This document shows positions 17,798-26,798 of a stretch of 64,000 nt of DNA, one piece after another. Within the stretch, counting starts at the first letter, position 1, and every line of letters begins with the position of its first letter. The notes under the pieces are model-generated. The model did no database searches. It worked only from the letters and a program-made list of their open reading frames with translations, and was not told where the DNA came from. The DNA is from Pseudanabaena sp. Chao 1811 (GTDB lineage Bacteria; Cyanobacteriota; Cyanobacteriia; Pseudanabaenales; Pseudanabaenaceae): assembly GCF_027942295.1 (NCBI RefSeq), contig NZ_CP101416.1:1488001-1552000 (forward strand), read 5' to 3'. Position numbers and translations under genes: made by a program.

Positions 17798-19186
17798 ATG
17801 ACCAGAACCGAACGCGACTCCATGGGGGAAATGTCCCTGCCCGATGATGTTTACTATGGTATCCAAACCGTTAGGGCGATCAATAACTTTAAGATTAGTG
17901 GACTAAAGCCCCTCTCCACCTTTGTGGATGCTTGCCTGTTAATCAAAAAAGCAACTGCATTAGTTAACGCCGAACTGGGTTGTATTCCTGTCGGGATGGG
18001 TATGGCGATCGCGGCGGCGGCGGATGAAATTTTAGATGGAGCTTTGCGCGATCAATTTGTGGTGGATGTGTACCAAGCGGGGGCTGGGACATCCCATCAT
18101 ATGAATATTAATGAGGTCTTAGCCAATCGTGCCCTTGAAATTTTGGGCGATGTCAAAGGCAATTACCAAAATGTGAACCCCAATGATCATGTAAATTATG
18201 GTCAGTCCACCAATGATGTGATTCCCACTGCGATTCGGATTGGGGCATTATTAGCGTTGCATCACGTACTCTTTCCCGCTCTCGCTAATCTCAACGAGCA
18301 GTTACGCATTAAAGCGATCGCCTTTTCAGGCATTGTTAAATCAGGACGCACCCATTTACAGGATGCCGTCCCCGTGAGACTGGGTGATGAATTTCAAGCC
18401 TACGCCCAAATTATCAGCGATCATGTGAGACGGATTCACCAAGCGGCTAGTGATCTCAAAACCCTCGGCCTAGGCGGTAGTGCTTCAGGTACAGGGTTAA
18501 ATACCCATCCTCAATATTGCGATCGCGTTGCTGAAAAGCTGAGTGAAATTACAGGCTTTGAGCTAACCTCTGCTAGTAACTTAATGGCAGCAATGCAAAG
18601 CATGGCTCCCTTTGTAAATGTATCAGGGGCAATTCGTAACCTCGCTCAAGATACCTGCAAAATTGCTAACGATTTGCGCTTGATGGATTCGGGACCCAAA
18701 ACAGGTTTGCGGGAAATCATGTTACCCCCCGTCCAACCCGGTTCATCGATTATGCCCGGAAAATATAATCCTGTAATTGCCGAGATGACGAATATGGTTT
18801 GTTATCAGGTGATCGGCTATGACACAGCGATCGCCTTTGCTGCACAGGCTGGTCAATTGGAATTGAACGTGATGATGCCTTTGATTGCCTACGATTTGAT
18901 TCATAGTATTGAGATTTTAGGACAGGCGATCGACACTTTGGCGACTAAGTGCATCAGAGGGATTACCGCAGTGGAAGATCGTTGTCTTGCCTATGCTGAA
19001 GGTAGTCTTTCCTTAGTAACAGCCTTGAATACTCATATCGGTTATCTCAATGCGGCGGATGTGGCGAAGGAATCCTTAGCAACAGGTAAATCTTTGCGTC
19101 AGGTAGTTCTCGATAAAGGTTTAATGACCGAAGAGAAGTTAGCCGAAGTTCTCAACCTCGAGCAGATGAGTCGTCCCAATGGTTAA
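17798..19186 (+). CDS. aspA: Aspartate ammonia-lyase
   Basis: This 462-residue member of the fumarase/aspartase superfamily interconverts L-aspartate with fumarate and ammonia. Aspartase-type features are the N-terminal RTERDSMGEMSLPDDVYYGI, the block GAGTSHHMNINEVLANRA and the SS-loop GSSIMPGKYNPVIAE. The last normally reads GKVNPV or AKVNPV; the Tyr is unusual. Catalytic Ser in GSSIMPGK and His in SGRTHLQDA are retained. The C-terminus carries the DUF-like FumC_C helices ending in EEKLAEVLNLEQM. Fumarase class II is an alternative, but the N-terminal block and NPVIAE favour aspartase. Confidence 0.85.
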   Translation: MTRTERDSMGEMSLPDDVYYGIQTVRAINNFKISGLKPLSTFVDACLLIKKATALVNAELGCIPVGMGMAIAAAADEILDGALRDQFVVDVYQAGAGTSHHMNINEVLANRALEILGDVKGNYQNVNPNDHVNYGQSTNDVIPTAIRIGALLALHHVLFPALANLNEQLRIKAIAFSGIVKSGRTHLQDAVPVRLGDEFQAYAQIISDHVRRIHQAASDLKTLGLGGSASGTGLNTHPQYCDRVAEKLSEITGFELTSASNLMAAMQSMAPFVNVSGAIRNLAQDTCKIANDLRLMDSGPKTGLREIMLPPVQPGSSIMPGKYNPVIAEMTNMVCYQVIGYDTAIAFAAQAGQLELNVMMPLIAYDLIHSIEILGQAIDTLATKCIRGITAVEDRCLAYAEGSLSLVTALNTHIGYLNAADVAKESLATGKSLRQVVLDKGLMTEEKLAEVLNLEQMSRPNG

Positions 19187-19230
19187 TTCCAAATTACAAA
19201 AAGCTATGCCTTTTTGTAATTTGGAATTAA
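19183..19230 (+). terminator. Long hairpin overlapping the aspA stop codon
   Basis: A perfect 21-bp stem (arms 19183-19203 and 19210-19230) with a 6-nt loop begins at the aspA stop codon TAA. It is AT-rich with a T-tract in the 3' arm. Termination or 3'-end protection is likely. Confidence 0.7.
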
Positions 19231-19267
19231 TTGTCGAATCTCAAACTGAAATTATGACTATAAATCA

Positions 19268-19648
19268 ATGATTACTTCCATTTATGCAGCACTGTCATCG
19301 CTCTTGATTGTATGGCTGTCATTCAATGTCGTTAAATTGCGTCAATCTGGGCGAGTCATACTGGGAGATGGTGGTAATTCTAAGTTACAGGTAGCGATCC
19401 GCGCTCAAGGTAATGCCACAGAATATATTCCCATTTCGTTGATTTTACTCTTGTTATTAGAACTGAGTAAAGCGAATGCATTGATGTTACATATTGGTGG
19501 AGTCGCTTTGCTGATCGGGAGATCGCTCCATGCCTATGGACTAACGACAAGCAATTTAAAGTTACGAGTATCAGGAATGGTTTTCACATTTGGCAACATC
19601 ATCTATTTGGCGATCGTCAATCTTGTGTACTTCTACTTGAGGACATAG
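19268..19648 (+). CDS. MAPEG family membrane protein
   Basis: The protein has 126 residues with four hydrophobic segments (about 3-22, 53-70, 76-93 and 103-124). The MAPEG-type loop is visible: a polar stretch with RAQGNATEYIPISLILLLLLEL after the first helix, and GRSLHAYGL in the third. MAPEG proteins are small membrane enzymes related to glutathione transferases and the bacterial YecN group; activity here is unproven. It lies 81 bp downstream of aspA after a strong hairpin, so it probably has its own promoter. No second gene is coupled. Confidence 0.8.
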   Translation: MITSIYAALSSLLIVWLSFNVVKLRQSGRVILGDGGNSKLQVAIRAQGNATEYIPISLILLLLLELSKANALMLHIGGVALLIGRSLHAYGLTTSNLKLRVSGMVFTFGNIIYLAIVNLVYFYLRT

Positions 19649-19709
19649 AATAGGCGGCGCAAAGTACCGCTCATTCTATGTCTAACTTATAAATCAGAAA
19701 GGAGAAAAA

Positions 19710-21071
19710 ATGTTAGCAGTAGCAGTTTTAGCGGCAGGTAAAGGGACGCGGATGAAATCGGCTTTACCGAAAGTATTACAACCTCTTGGTGGTAAATCCT
19801 TAGTGGAGCGAGTTCTCAATACCACTGATGCCCTTCAAGCCGATCGCCGCATTGCGATTGTCGGATATTGCAGTGATCAAGTTCGCGCTGCCCTCGCCGA
19901 CTATCCCCATTTAGAATTTGCCGAACAATCCGAACAATTGGGAACGGGTCATGCAATTCAACAATTATTGGAACCCTTAGCAGGATTTGAAGGTGAGCTG
20001 GTTGTTCTCACTGGAGACTCGCCTTTAATGCGAACGGAAACAATTCAATCTTTAATCGATAGCCATCGTCAACATAAAGCTTCGGCAACCGTACTCACCG
20101 CACTCTTGCCAAATCCTACGGGCTATGGTCGTGTATTTTGCGATCGCGACATGAAGCTCGAACGCATCGTCGAGCATCGTGACTGCGATCCTGAACAACT
20201 GCTAAATCAACGAGTAAGTACAGGTATGTATTGTTTTGACTGGCAACAGCTAGCTCAGGCTTTACCAAAACTAACCAATGAGAATTCTCAGAATGAATAC
20301 TATCTCACCGAAGTTTTTGACTATCTCACTGAAGTTTATGCCAGTGATTTAGAAGATATTGATGAAAGCCTTGGTATTAACGATCGCCTTCAGTTAGCCC
20401 ATGCCTACGATGTTTTACAAAAGAGAGCGCGAGAAAAATGGATGCGTGCGGGTGTGACGATGTTACTACCTGAAACGATTACTATTGATGATGAAGTGGA
20501 ACTTGCGCCTAATGTAATTATTGAGCCAAACTCCTATTTACGCGGCAATACTAAAGTTGGTTCAGGTACGACTATTGGACCTTCGAGTATGCTCTCTAAT
20601 AGTATTGTTGGAGAGCATTGTACTGTGCAATTTTCAGTGATTGAAGATAGTCAAATTGCTGATAACTGTCAAATTGGGCCCTTTACCAGAATTCGTGGGG
20701 AATCAGTGATCGGCGAAAAATGTCGCATTGGTAATTTTGTGGAACTTAAAAATACTCAAATTGGCGATCGCACTAATGCCGCTCACCTCAGTTATTTGGG
20801 TAATGCGACCATTGGTAATAAAGTCAACATTGGTGCAGGCACAATTACCGCTAATTATGATGGCTTTAAAAAGTACCCAACCGTGATTGGCGATCGCACC
20901 AAGACTGGTTCTAATTCTGTACTGGTTGCACCGATTCAAATTGGTGAAAATGTGAATATTGCCGCAGGTTCTACGGTTGTAGAGAATGTGGAATCTAATG
21001 CTTTGGTGATCGCAAGGGCTAAACAGGTTGTGAAACCCGATTATTACGATCAAGAAGGTCGTAAGAAGTGA
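19710..21071 (+). CDS. glmU: Bifunctional GlmU, UDP-GlcNAc pyrophosphorylase/acetyltransferase
   Basis: GlmU makes UDP-N-acetylglucosamine for peptidoglycan and lipopolysaccharide. The N-terminal uridyltransferase (about 1-230) has LAAGKGTRMKSALPKVL, the GTGHAIQQ block and GDSPLM. The C-terminal left-handed beta-helix acetyltransferase (about 255-450) has IGPFTRIRG, the NFVELKNTQIG stretch, catalytic His in NAAHLSYLGNA and the AGTITANYDG block. Length (453) is normal. AGAAAGGAG gives a strong ribosome site. UDP-GlcNAc is also the donor for OGT-type enzymes like the one encoded at 53450-57952, a link by metabolite only. Confidence 0.97.
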   Translation: MLAVAVLAAGKGTRMKSALPKVLQPLGGKSLVERVLNTTDALQADRRIAIVGYCSDQVRAALADYPHLEFAEQSEQLGTGHAIQQLLEPLAGFEGELVVLTGDSPLMRTETIQSLIDSHRQHKASATVLTALLPNPTGYGRVFCDRDMKLERIVEHRDCDPEQLLNQRVSTGMYCFDWQQLAQALPKLTNENSQNEYYLTEVFDYLTEVYASDLEDIDESLGINDRLQLAHAYDVLQKRAREKWMRAGVTMLLPETITIDDEVELAPNVIIEPNSYLRGNTKVGSGTTIGPSSMLSNSIVGEHCTVQFSVIEDSQIADNCQIGPFTRIRGESVIGEKCRIGNFVELKNTQIGDRTNAAHLSYLGNATIGNKVNIGAGTITANYDGFKKYPTVIGDRTKTGSNSVLVAPIQIGENVNIAAGSTVVENVESNALVIARAKQVVKPDYYDQEGRKK

Positions 21072-21126
21072 TGCTAAAGAGTTAGTAAAAATTAACGGTA
21101 TTCCTAAAAAGGAGAGGATTTATTGA

Positions 21127-21165
21127 GGTAAGGATGGGCGGAGATTTGCGCCGCCCATCCTTACC
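21127..21165 (+). terminator. Terminator after glmU
   Basis: A perfect 15-bp stem (arms 21127-21141 and 21151-21165) has a 9-nt loop, 55 bp after the glmU stop. No long T-tract follows, so termination strength is uncertain. Confidence 0.6.
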
Positions 21166-21187
21166 TATTTAGCCCAATACCTATAGT

Positions 21188-21242
21188 AAGAAGGAAAAAA
21201 TGCTGCTACAAAGGACAAAAGCCAAGTAGCAGCATTTTTTCT
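21188..21242. repeat. Hairpin element after glmU
   Basis: Arms containing AAAAAATGCTGCTAC and GTAGCAGCATTTTTT pair perfectly over 15 bp, with a 16-nt loop and T-rich or A-rich ends on both strands. The outermost bases read CTATA/TATAG, like two larger inverted repeats in this window. It may act as a terminator. Confidence 0.55.
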
Positions 21243-21570
21243 TATAGCTATTAGATAGCAACTTGGGTTAAATATTAAAAAAGTTTGAGAAGCGAGCTTT
21301 TTTCTATTTATCTGAAATCCACAAATCGGCTGCAACAATGTTTATATAAACATATAAGAAATATAAATATATAAAGCCTGGCTGCATAAATATTTGTCAT
21401 TGATTTTTCGTTTATATTCCTTTATTTGTATAACGCTTATCTTGGCACGACCCCAAACATTAACCTATACTCTCCTAATCTAAAACTAGTTATTCCATAG
21501 CTTGAGCTAGTGATTGATTAGAATGAGCAAGGATTCCCGCTAATTATCCTGATCAAGTGCTGCTATACGG
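21243..21570. other. AT-rich intergenic stretch before the tandem repeats
   Basis: About 330 bp contains no supported gene. Many short stop-rich frames and AT-rich runs, including ATATAAACATATAAG and related strings near 21350, are present. Promoter function for the gene at 21900 is possible but no clear elements were identified. Confidence 0.4.
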
Positions 21571-21800
21571 ATGGAACTTTAGATTCTAGATTGCAGTCAC
21601 TTTCGCCAAGTAGTTAGTTAGAACTTTAGTTGTTAGCTTCTAAATTACTACTTTTAAATGTAGATAGAACTTTATTTTTAGTTCGTTAGTCAATACGCTC
21701 ATGTAGAGATGGAACTTTAAAAACTGCTTCCAGTCAATACTTTCAAGCAATTAGATGGAACTTTGAATTGTAGTTCCCTATCACTATCTCAATCAATTAC
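21571..21800 (+). repeat. Five tandem imperfect 46-bp repeats
   Basis: Units begin at 21571, 21618, 21664, 21709 and 21755, giving a period of 45-47 bp. Each opens with ATGGAACTTT or a one- or two-base variant. The second half has the weaker consensus AGTCAATACTTTCAAG..ATTAG. The fourth and fifth units are the clearest. The array ends 100 bp before the ATG of the gene at 21900. Confidence 0.7.
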
Positions 21801-21899
21801 ATGTACTAGGATAAATTCAAAGTTTATGCTAATGGATGTGATGGGTTCTACTTTGCTTGAATTTCTTTGTCAACGTAAACCTTACTAAGGAAAACACAA

Positions 21900-22445
21900 A
21901 TGGCTTTTATATCAACATTTGAACTACTTCTCAAGCCTCAACTTCCTAAGTCAATTACAGATTCAAGACCTGAGCTACAACCGATTGCCAGAAACATCCT
22001 CCAAGGCTACTTCCTCACCATTGCTAACATCACCAACGAGCTTGTGTTTCTTTCCGTCGTTGTTACTACAAGAACCCCTGGGCTAGACCCCAAAAAAATC
22101 CTCACGGTTCTTGATACTACAGGTGTAAATGGACCTGTAAGTAGTTTCTTTGATGGTATTGGCGAAACCAAAAAATCACGCTTTACCTTTCCCATCAATG
22201 CAAATGATACTGGATTGTTCATTCTGCAACCCAATGCTCTAGATGAGGAACTTAGAAAATCCGCCAACTTTGAACTAAGAGGTTATGCTGAGATCTTTGT
22301 CAGTTCTGTGTCAGCAGCCAAAAAGACAAAGTTACTGATTACTCCTGAACACCGTGGCACATTTTTTGGAACAGAACAGGCTCAGCTTGGAGAAGTTGCC
22401 TATACATTACCAATTGCTGGTGGAAACTCTCTGTTCGAGATATAG
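21900..22445 (+). CDS. Unrecognised protein of 181 residues
   Basis: I do not recognise this protein. It has no signal peptide or membrane segment. Composition is balanced, with predicted beta-strand-rich stretches such as GYFLTIANI, ELVFLSVVVTT and KSRFTFPINANDTGLFILQP, suggesting a beta-sandwich-like fold. AAGGAAAACACAA before the ATG gives a Shine-Dalgarno at a suitable distance. It is preceded by a 46-bp tandem repeat array and followed by two hairpins, so it is probably expressed alone. Confidence 0.6.
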   Translation: MAFISTFELLLKPQLPKSITDSRPELQPIARNILQGYFLTIANITNELVFLSVVVTTRTPGLDPKKILTVLDTTGVNGPVSSFFDGIGETKKSRFTFPINANDTGLFILQPNALDEELRKSANFELRGYAEIFVSSVSAAKKTKLLITPEHRGTFFGTEQAQLGEVAYTLPIAGGNSLFEI

Positions 22446-22482
22446 AAACATGATTGTCTTTGCCCTTGCAATGGATGTCTAA

Positions 22483-22561
22483 ATAATTAGGATGAGTGGT
22501 GTACAACGCTCGTCCTAATTCCCTTCTTAAGTTGTCATTGTGCTGTAAGCACAATGACAAC
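22483..22561 (+). terminator. Double hairpin after the 21900-22445 gene
   Basis: The first hairpin pairs AATTAGGA with TCCTAATT around 22501. The second is a perfect 13-bp stem GTTGTCATTGTGC / GCACAATGACAAC (22531-22561) with loop TGTAA. No T-tract follows either hairpin. Together they separate this gene from the DUF1350 gene. Confidence 0.6.
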
Positions 22562-23306
22562 CGCTATAACATCACTTATCCAATCAGCAAAACATTTATG
22601 TCAGAAACTAGTCAGCTCAATTATAGAAGCTTGTCGCATAGTCAAGTACTTCTGCATCCCAATCCCAAGGGGATTATCCAATTTATTGGTGGATTTGTTT
22701 TTGGTTCCTTTCCTGTGCCAGCGTATAGGTATTTGCATCAATTTTTGTTCAATCAAGGATATTCGCTGATTTTGTATCGCTTCCCATTAAATCCGTTTCA
22801 ATTAAATCATTGGCAAGTTGCTCTAGATCTACTAAAGGAGCAATATGCTCTCAAAGTAGAAATTGTCAAACTACTCAAACAAGAAAAGCAACCTAGCGAA
22901 ATTCTCAATGTCTATGCCAATCCTGCTAATTACCGATGGCTAGGACATAGCCTTGGTAGTAAATATGTGATCTTGCTGGAAATTTTAAGCCATAAGCCAG
23001 AAAGACGCATCCAAGTGTTGCAAGATGCTTTACGACAGGAAGAAGTCAATAGTCTAGTCCAAAGCATTAATGTTGCTGAAGCAAAGAAGCGAGAGTCAGA
23101 GGCATCTCTGCGTCAACTACTGCCTGATGCTCTATCAATTAGTCAGTTTTTCATTCGCGATCAACCTGCGGTTTTAATTGCTCCTGAAGTCAGTAATACC
23201 GTGAGATTTTTAAGATCTGGTTGGAGAATATCTAGTTCTGGAACTAGACCGAATCAGCAGCAAACTGAAAACTTAATTCGAGATAGTAAAGAACTATTTA
23301 ACTTAA

Positions 23307-24563
23307 CTGAGAACTTGCACCATTCTGGAAAGGGGTTGCAAAGAGAGTAAAGATGTGAAAAAAAGGGCGTAGTAGTAAATTAAATAACGATTATGGAAAG
23401 CATCGTTAAGCACGCCCAAGGTTTAGTGTATAGCCTAATTTGTCTGATGCCAAGTGTGTATCAAAAAGCAAGTCTGAATGCAATATTAGGGCTATTTCTG
23501 GAAGCGCAAGGGCATCCCTATCCAGAACATACACAGGTAAAATCAGCGAGTGCATTAAGCCGATTTCTCAATCACTATAACTGGTCAACAAGAGGACTAA
23601 TTCGAGCAACAAGGCTGTCAATTTTGGGGCAAATCGCCAAGCATCGCCCATCGAAGAGAGTGCCATTAAAGATACTGATAGACCTGACCACCTTAGAAAA
23701 AAGCGGCAAGTTTTTACATTTGAGCAATCCCACCCCAAACGAACCAGACCCATGGGTGAGAATCCTCAACGGAAAGCGAGGACTACATCTGGTTGTACTG
23801 TATCTGGTCTATGGAGAGTGGCGCGTACCATGGAGTTTTAGAGTATGGCGCGGCAAAGGATACTCCAGTCCCTCTGACTTAGCTTGTAAGTTATTGGGGA
23901 CAGTACCCAAGCAACTAACCCAAGGCAAGACTGTGATTGTCCTTGCTGATACTGAGTTTAGTACGGTGAAGTTTTTCAATGCTGTCCGCGCCAAGTCTTG
24001 GCGCATCGTTGTCGGTGTCCGCAACAATCGTAAACTTCAAGATGGACGTACCGTCAAACAACTTTATCCCCATGGCAAACGTGGACAACTAATTTTACTG
24101 GAAGGGCTAAGTACGCCTTTGACGATCTCTTGGTTCTGGCTCAAAAGAGCCGATAGTAAACGGGAGTTACGCTTTGTGGTCTCTTCTCATCCTTATTCTG
24201 GCGCTTATCTGGTGATGTTAGGTCGTAAGCGTTGGGCGATTGAGGGATTCTTCAAAACCATCAAACATCGCTTTGGTTTGCATTGTTTTGGGCAATCTAC
24301 AAAACTTGGCGTTTATCGTTGGCTTATCCTCTCTCTGCTTTCTTATCTTTTGGCTCATTGGATTGATCAATGGTCGTTTCCTCCCATCTTGGACTGGAAA
24401 GCTACCTGTGATTTAACCCTTTCTGTTTTATTCCCTTCTGTCCTTTGGTTGAAACTTCTCAGGTATCTTCAAATTAGTGCCGATATTGCTGCTCGTCATG
24501 GCTTTGAAATTATTCTCAAACCCATTCCCACTTGACTCTTTCACGAATGCTGCAAGATCTCAG
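23307..24563 (+). mobile_element. IS4/IS701-like insertion sequence, 1257 bp
   Basis: The ends are inverted repeats of about 32 bp with scattered mismatches, beginning CTGAGAACTTGCACCATTC (left) and CTGAGATCTTGCAGCATTC (right, reverse complement). A 4-bp direct repeat TTAA flanks it at 23303-23306 and 24564-24567. It contains one intact transposase gene, and the ends and host frame are undamaged, so the insertion looks recent. Confidence 0.9.
23393..24535 (+). CDS. IS4-superfamily DDE transposase
   Basis: This 380-residue transposase appears intact. Catalytic residues fit the DDE pattern: Asp in LIDLTTLEK, Asp in VLADTEFS and Glu in KRWAIEGFFKTIK. The last also fits the R-x3-E-x6-K part of the IS4 YREK signature. 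It sits inside an element with matching terminal inverted repeats and a TTAA target duplication, which agrees with the four-base YTAR sites known for IS701-like elements. Family assignment between IS4 and IS701 is uncertain. Confidence 0.88.
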   Translation: MESIVKHAQGLVYSLICLMPSVYQKASLNAILGLFLEAQGHPYPEHTQVKSASALSRFLNHYNWSTRGLIRATRLSILGQIAKHRPSKRVPLKILIDLTTLEKSGKFLHLSNPTPNEPDPWVRILNGKRGLHLVVLYLVYGEWRVPWSFRVWRGKGYSSPSDLACKLLGTVPKQLTQGKTVIVLADTEFSTVKFFNAVRAKSWRIVVGVRNNRKLQDGRTVKQLYPHGKRGQLILLEGLSTPLTISWFWLKRADSKRELRFVVSSHPYSGAYLVMLGRKRWAIEGFFKTIKHRFGLHCFGQSTKLGVYRWLILSLLSYLLAHWIDQWSFPPILDWKATCDLTLSVLFPSVLWLKLLRYLQISADIAARHGFEIILKPIPT

Positions 24564-24816
24564 TTAACGGGCATTATTTCTTTTAATTTGGATGCGATCG
24601 CCGAAGATGATGTGGCTTTTTTGGTCGAGGAGATTAAACATAGAGCTTTTCAGCCACCTTTATCCAAAGAGCTATATGGCTATCATCTGCAACCGCTTGG
24701 AATTCATATTGAAGATTTAGGGCGTGATATCGTGAATTTCTACGAAGAGCTAGAGCAACGTAAAGCTAAGAGCAAGCCTGCGCTAACTAGTGAACTCATT
24801 GCTGTTTAAGTAGCTA

Positions 24817-24866
24817 CCCTCCCAACCTGTAGCGATCGCGTAGCGTGCGCCACAGGTTTGGGGGGA
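24817..24866 (+). terminator. Hairpin after the DUF1350 gene
   Basis: CCTCCCAACCTGT (24818-24830) pairs with ACAGGTTTGGGGGG (24852-24865) around a HIP1-containing loop. It lies just downstream of the original DUF1350 stop and before the sufS promoter region. Confidence 0.55.
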
Positions 24867-24966
24867 TATTCACGAAGTTACATTTTTTATCTAAACGAAA
24901 GAAAGTGCTAACCGTAACAATCGCTAACTGTTAAGATGCAAGTAGCAGTTACGACAGCAGCAATCC

Positions 24967-26217
24967 ATGACATTAACGTACGAAAAGACCTTAGCAGATC
25001 AGGTCAGAGCAGATTTTGATATTTTGAATCAAGAGGTTAACGGCAAACCCCTCATTTATTTTGATAATGCCGCCAGTTCGCAAAAGCCCAAAGCGGTAAT
25101 CAATGCTTGGAAATATTACTATGAGCATGACAATGCCAACGTGCATCGGGGCGCACATACTCTCAGTGCTAGAGCTACAGATGCCTATGAAGGAGCTAGG
25201 GATAAGATCGCCAAATTTGTCAATGCGAAATCATCTCAGGAGATTATTTATACCCGTAATGCCAGCGAAGCTATTAACCTAGTTGCCTACACATGGGGCT
25301 GGGCGAATCTCAAGGCAGGGGATGAGGTAATTCTCTCGGTAATGGAACACCATAGCAATATTGTACCTTGGCAATTAATTGCTCAGCGTACAGGTGCAGT
25401 GTTGAAGTTCTTAGAGCCAACTAGTGAAGGAATATTAAGCGTAGAGCAGTTTAAATCCTTGCTCAATGCCAAAACTAAGCTCGTATCAATTGTCCATGTT
25501 TCTAACACTCTGGGTTGTGTAAATCCAGTGGAAGAGATTATTCCCTTAGCCCATGCTCAGGGGGCAAAAGTATTGCTGGATGCTTGTCAGAGTGTTCCCC
25601 ATATGCCAATTGATGTTCAGGCTTTAGATTGCGATTGGTTAGTGGCTTCAGGGCATAAAATGTGTGCGCCTACGGGAATTGGATTCCTTTATGGAAAGCG
25701 GGACATATTGCTAGCAATGCCTCCCTTTATGGGTGGTGGTGAGATGATTGCAGAGGTATTTCTCGATCATTCCACCTATGCGGATCTACCCCACAAGTTT
25801 GAGGCAGGTACACCTGCGATTGGGGAAGCGATCGCCCTTGGTGCTGCCGTGGATTATTTAATGGCGATCGGCATGGATAAAATCCACGCTTACGAACAGG
25901 AATTAATTAATTACTTGATGGATTATCTCGTCGAGATTCCTGATATCAAAATTTATGGGCCACGTCATCATCGCGCAGGTTTAGCAGCCTTTACGATCGC
26001 CCACGGTATTCATGCTAATGACTTATCGGCAATGCTCGATCAAGAAGGGATTGCGATCCGTTCGGGACATCACTGCACCCAGCCATTGCATCGCTTTTTA
26101 GGGATTAGTGGTTCCGCGAGAGCGAGTGTTTATTTCTATAACACCAAAGCCGAAGTCGATACCTTCGTCACTGCCCTCAAAGAAGCGATCGCCTTTTTTA
26201 AAAATGTGATGGCATAA
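24967..26217 (+). CDS. sufS: SufS cysteine desulfurase
   Basis: SufS is a PLP enzyme that takes sulfur from cysteine for Fe-S cluster assembly. At 416 residues it has the [12 protein letters not shown] start of the fold and the [10 protein letters not shown] block. The PLP lysine is in [18 protein letters not shown] and the catalytic cysteine in [10 protein letters not shown], the type II desulfurase signature. The other suf genes (sufBCD) are not adjacent, although in many cyanobacteria they cluster. It starts an apparent three-gene unit with the adenylate-kinase-like gene (4 bp gap) and dprA (13 bp gap). Confidence 0.95.
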   Translation: MTLTYEKTLADQVRADFDILNQEVNGKPLIYFDNAASSQKPKAVINAWKYYYEHDNANVHRGAHTLSARATDAYEGARDKIAKFVNAKSSQEIIYTRNASEAINLVAYTWGWANLKAGDEVILSVMEHHSNIVPWQLIAQRTGAVLKFLEPTSEGILSVEQFKSLLNAKTKLVSIVHVSNTLGCVNPVEEIIPLAHAQGAKVLLDACQSVPHMPIDVQALDCDWLVASGHKMCAPTGIGFLYGKRDILLAMPPFMGGGEMIAEVFLDHSTYADLPHKFEAGTPAIGEAIALGAAVDYLMAIGMDKIHAYEQELINYLMDYLVEIPDIKIYGPRHHRAGLAAFTIAHGIHANDLSAMLDQEGIAIRSGHHCTQPLHRFLGISGSARASVYFYNTKAEVDTFVTALKEAIAFFKNVMA

Positions 26218-26221
26218 ATAT

Positions 26222-26785
26222 ATGGTCAGATTAGTCCTATTAGGCGCATCAGGTTCAGGACGAACTACCCAAGCGGAACATCTACATGCTTTATTAAATA
26301 TTCCTGTGATCTCTACCAGCGAAATTTTGCGATCAGAGATGGCAGCAGGAACAGATTTAGGCTTAGAGGTGAAAAGCTTTGTTGATGCAGGTGAGTTTGT
26401 CCCTGATCCACTCATAATTGCGCTGATGCGATCGCGCCTAAATAAGGAAGATACTCGGCATGGATGGATTTTGGAGGGATATCCTCGCACGTCTTTCCAA
26501 GCTGAGGAGTTAGATTTTTTGCTGGATGAGTTAGGCTGTCCAATTAACCATGCAATTTATCTAGAGGCTTCGGAAGAGACATTAATGCAGCGATCGCGAT
26601 CGCGGGGTAATGCCGATGACACAATTGATGTAATTCAGAAACGAATTGAACAATTTCTGGATTTAACCATGCCTTTATTGGAATATTACGGCTATAAACA
26701 GAAATTATTGACTGTCAATAGTGAGCATGATGTAGCCACAGTTAGTTTTCAAATAGAGCATGGCATTAACCATTTACTAAAATAG
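26222..26785 (+). CDS. Adenylate-kinase-like protein with Arg in the P-loop
   Basis: The 187-residue fold is that of a short nucleoside monophosphate kinase: P-loop GASGSGRTTQA (residues 8-18), NMP-binding region ISTSEILRSEM, GWILEGYPRT and a short lid. The invariant P-loop Lys, normally in GxPGxGKGTQ, is replaced by Arg14, which in related enzymes severely weakens phosphate transfer. The Arg of EGYPRT and the lid arginines (QRSRSRG) are kept. It may be a weak enzyme, a nucleotide-binding regulator, or use a variant mechanism. A canonical adk, usually in the ribosomal protein operon, is presumably elsewhere in the genome. Confidence 0.8.
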   Translation: MVRLVLLGASGSGRTTQAEHLHALLNIPVISTSEILRSEMAAGTDLGLEVKSFVDAGEFVPDPLIIALMRSRLNKEDTRHGWILEGYPRTSFQAEELDFLLDELGCPINHAIYLEASEETLMQRSRSRGNADDTIDVIQKRIEQFLDLTMPLLEYYGYKQKLLTVNSEHDVATVSFQIEHGINHLLK

Positions 26786-26798
26786 CAACTTAGAATCC

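Larger units (their letters stand above)
22598..24809 (+). pseudogene. DUF1350 gene interrupted by an insertion sequence
   Basis: The 5' part (22598-23306) encodes an alpha/beta-hydrolase-like DUF1350 protein with the nucleophile-elbow-like GHSLGSK. The 3' part (24568-24809) continues it. Removing 23307-24563 plus one TTAA copy joins codons AAC-TTA-ACG-GGC and restores a single 316-residue frame (...ELFNLTGIISFNLDAIA...). In the current state translation of the 5' part runs 14 codons into the element and stops at 23350, giving a truncated protein without the last quarter. DUF1350 is common in cyanobacteria and plants and of unknown function. The start ATG at 22598 is chosen over a longer upstream frame that lies in a hairpin. 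Confidence 0.85.

Noticed and set aside
21571-21800. Possible CRISPR array
   Set aside because: The conserved core is only about 10 bp, the rest of each unit is also similar, and no cas genes are present.
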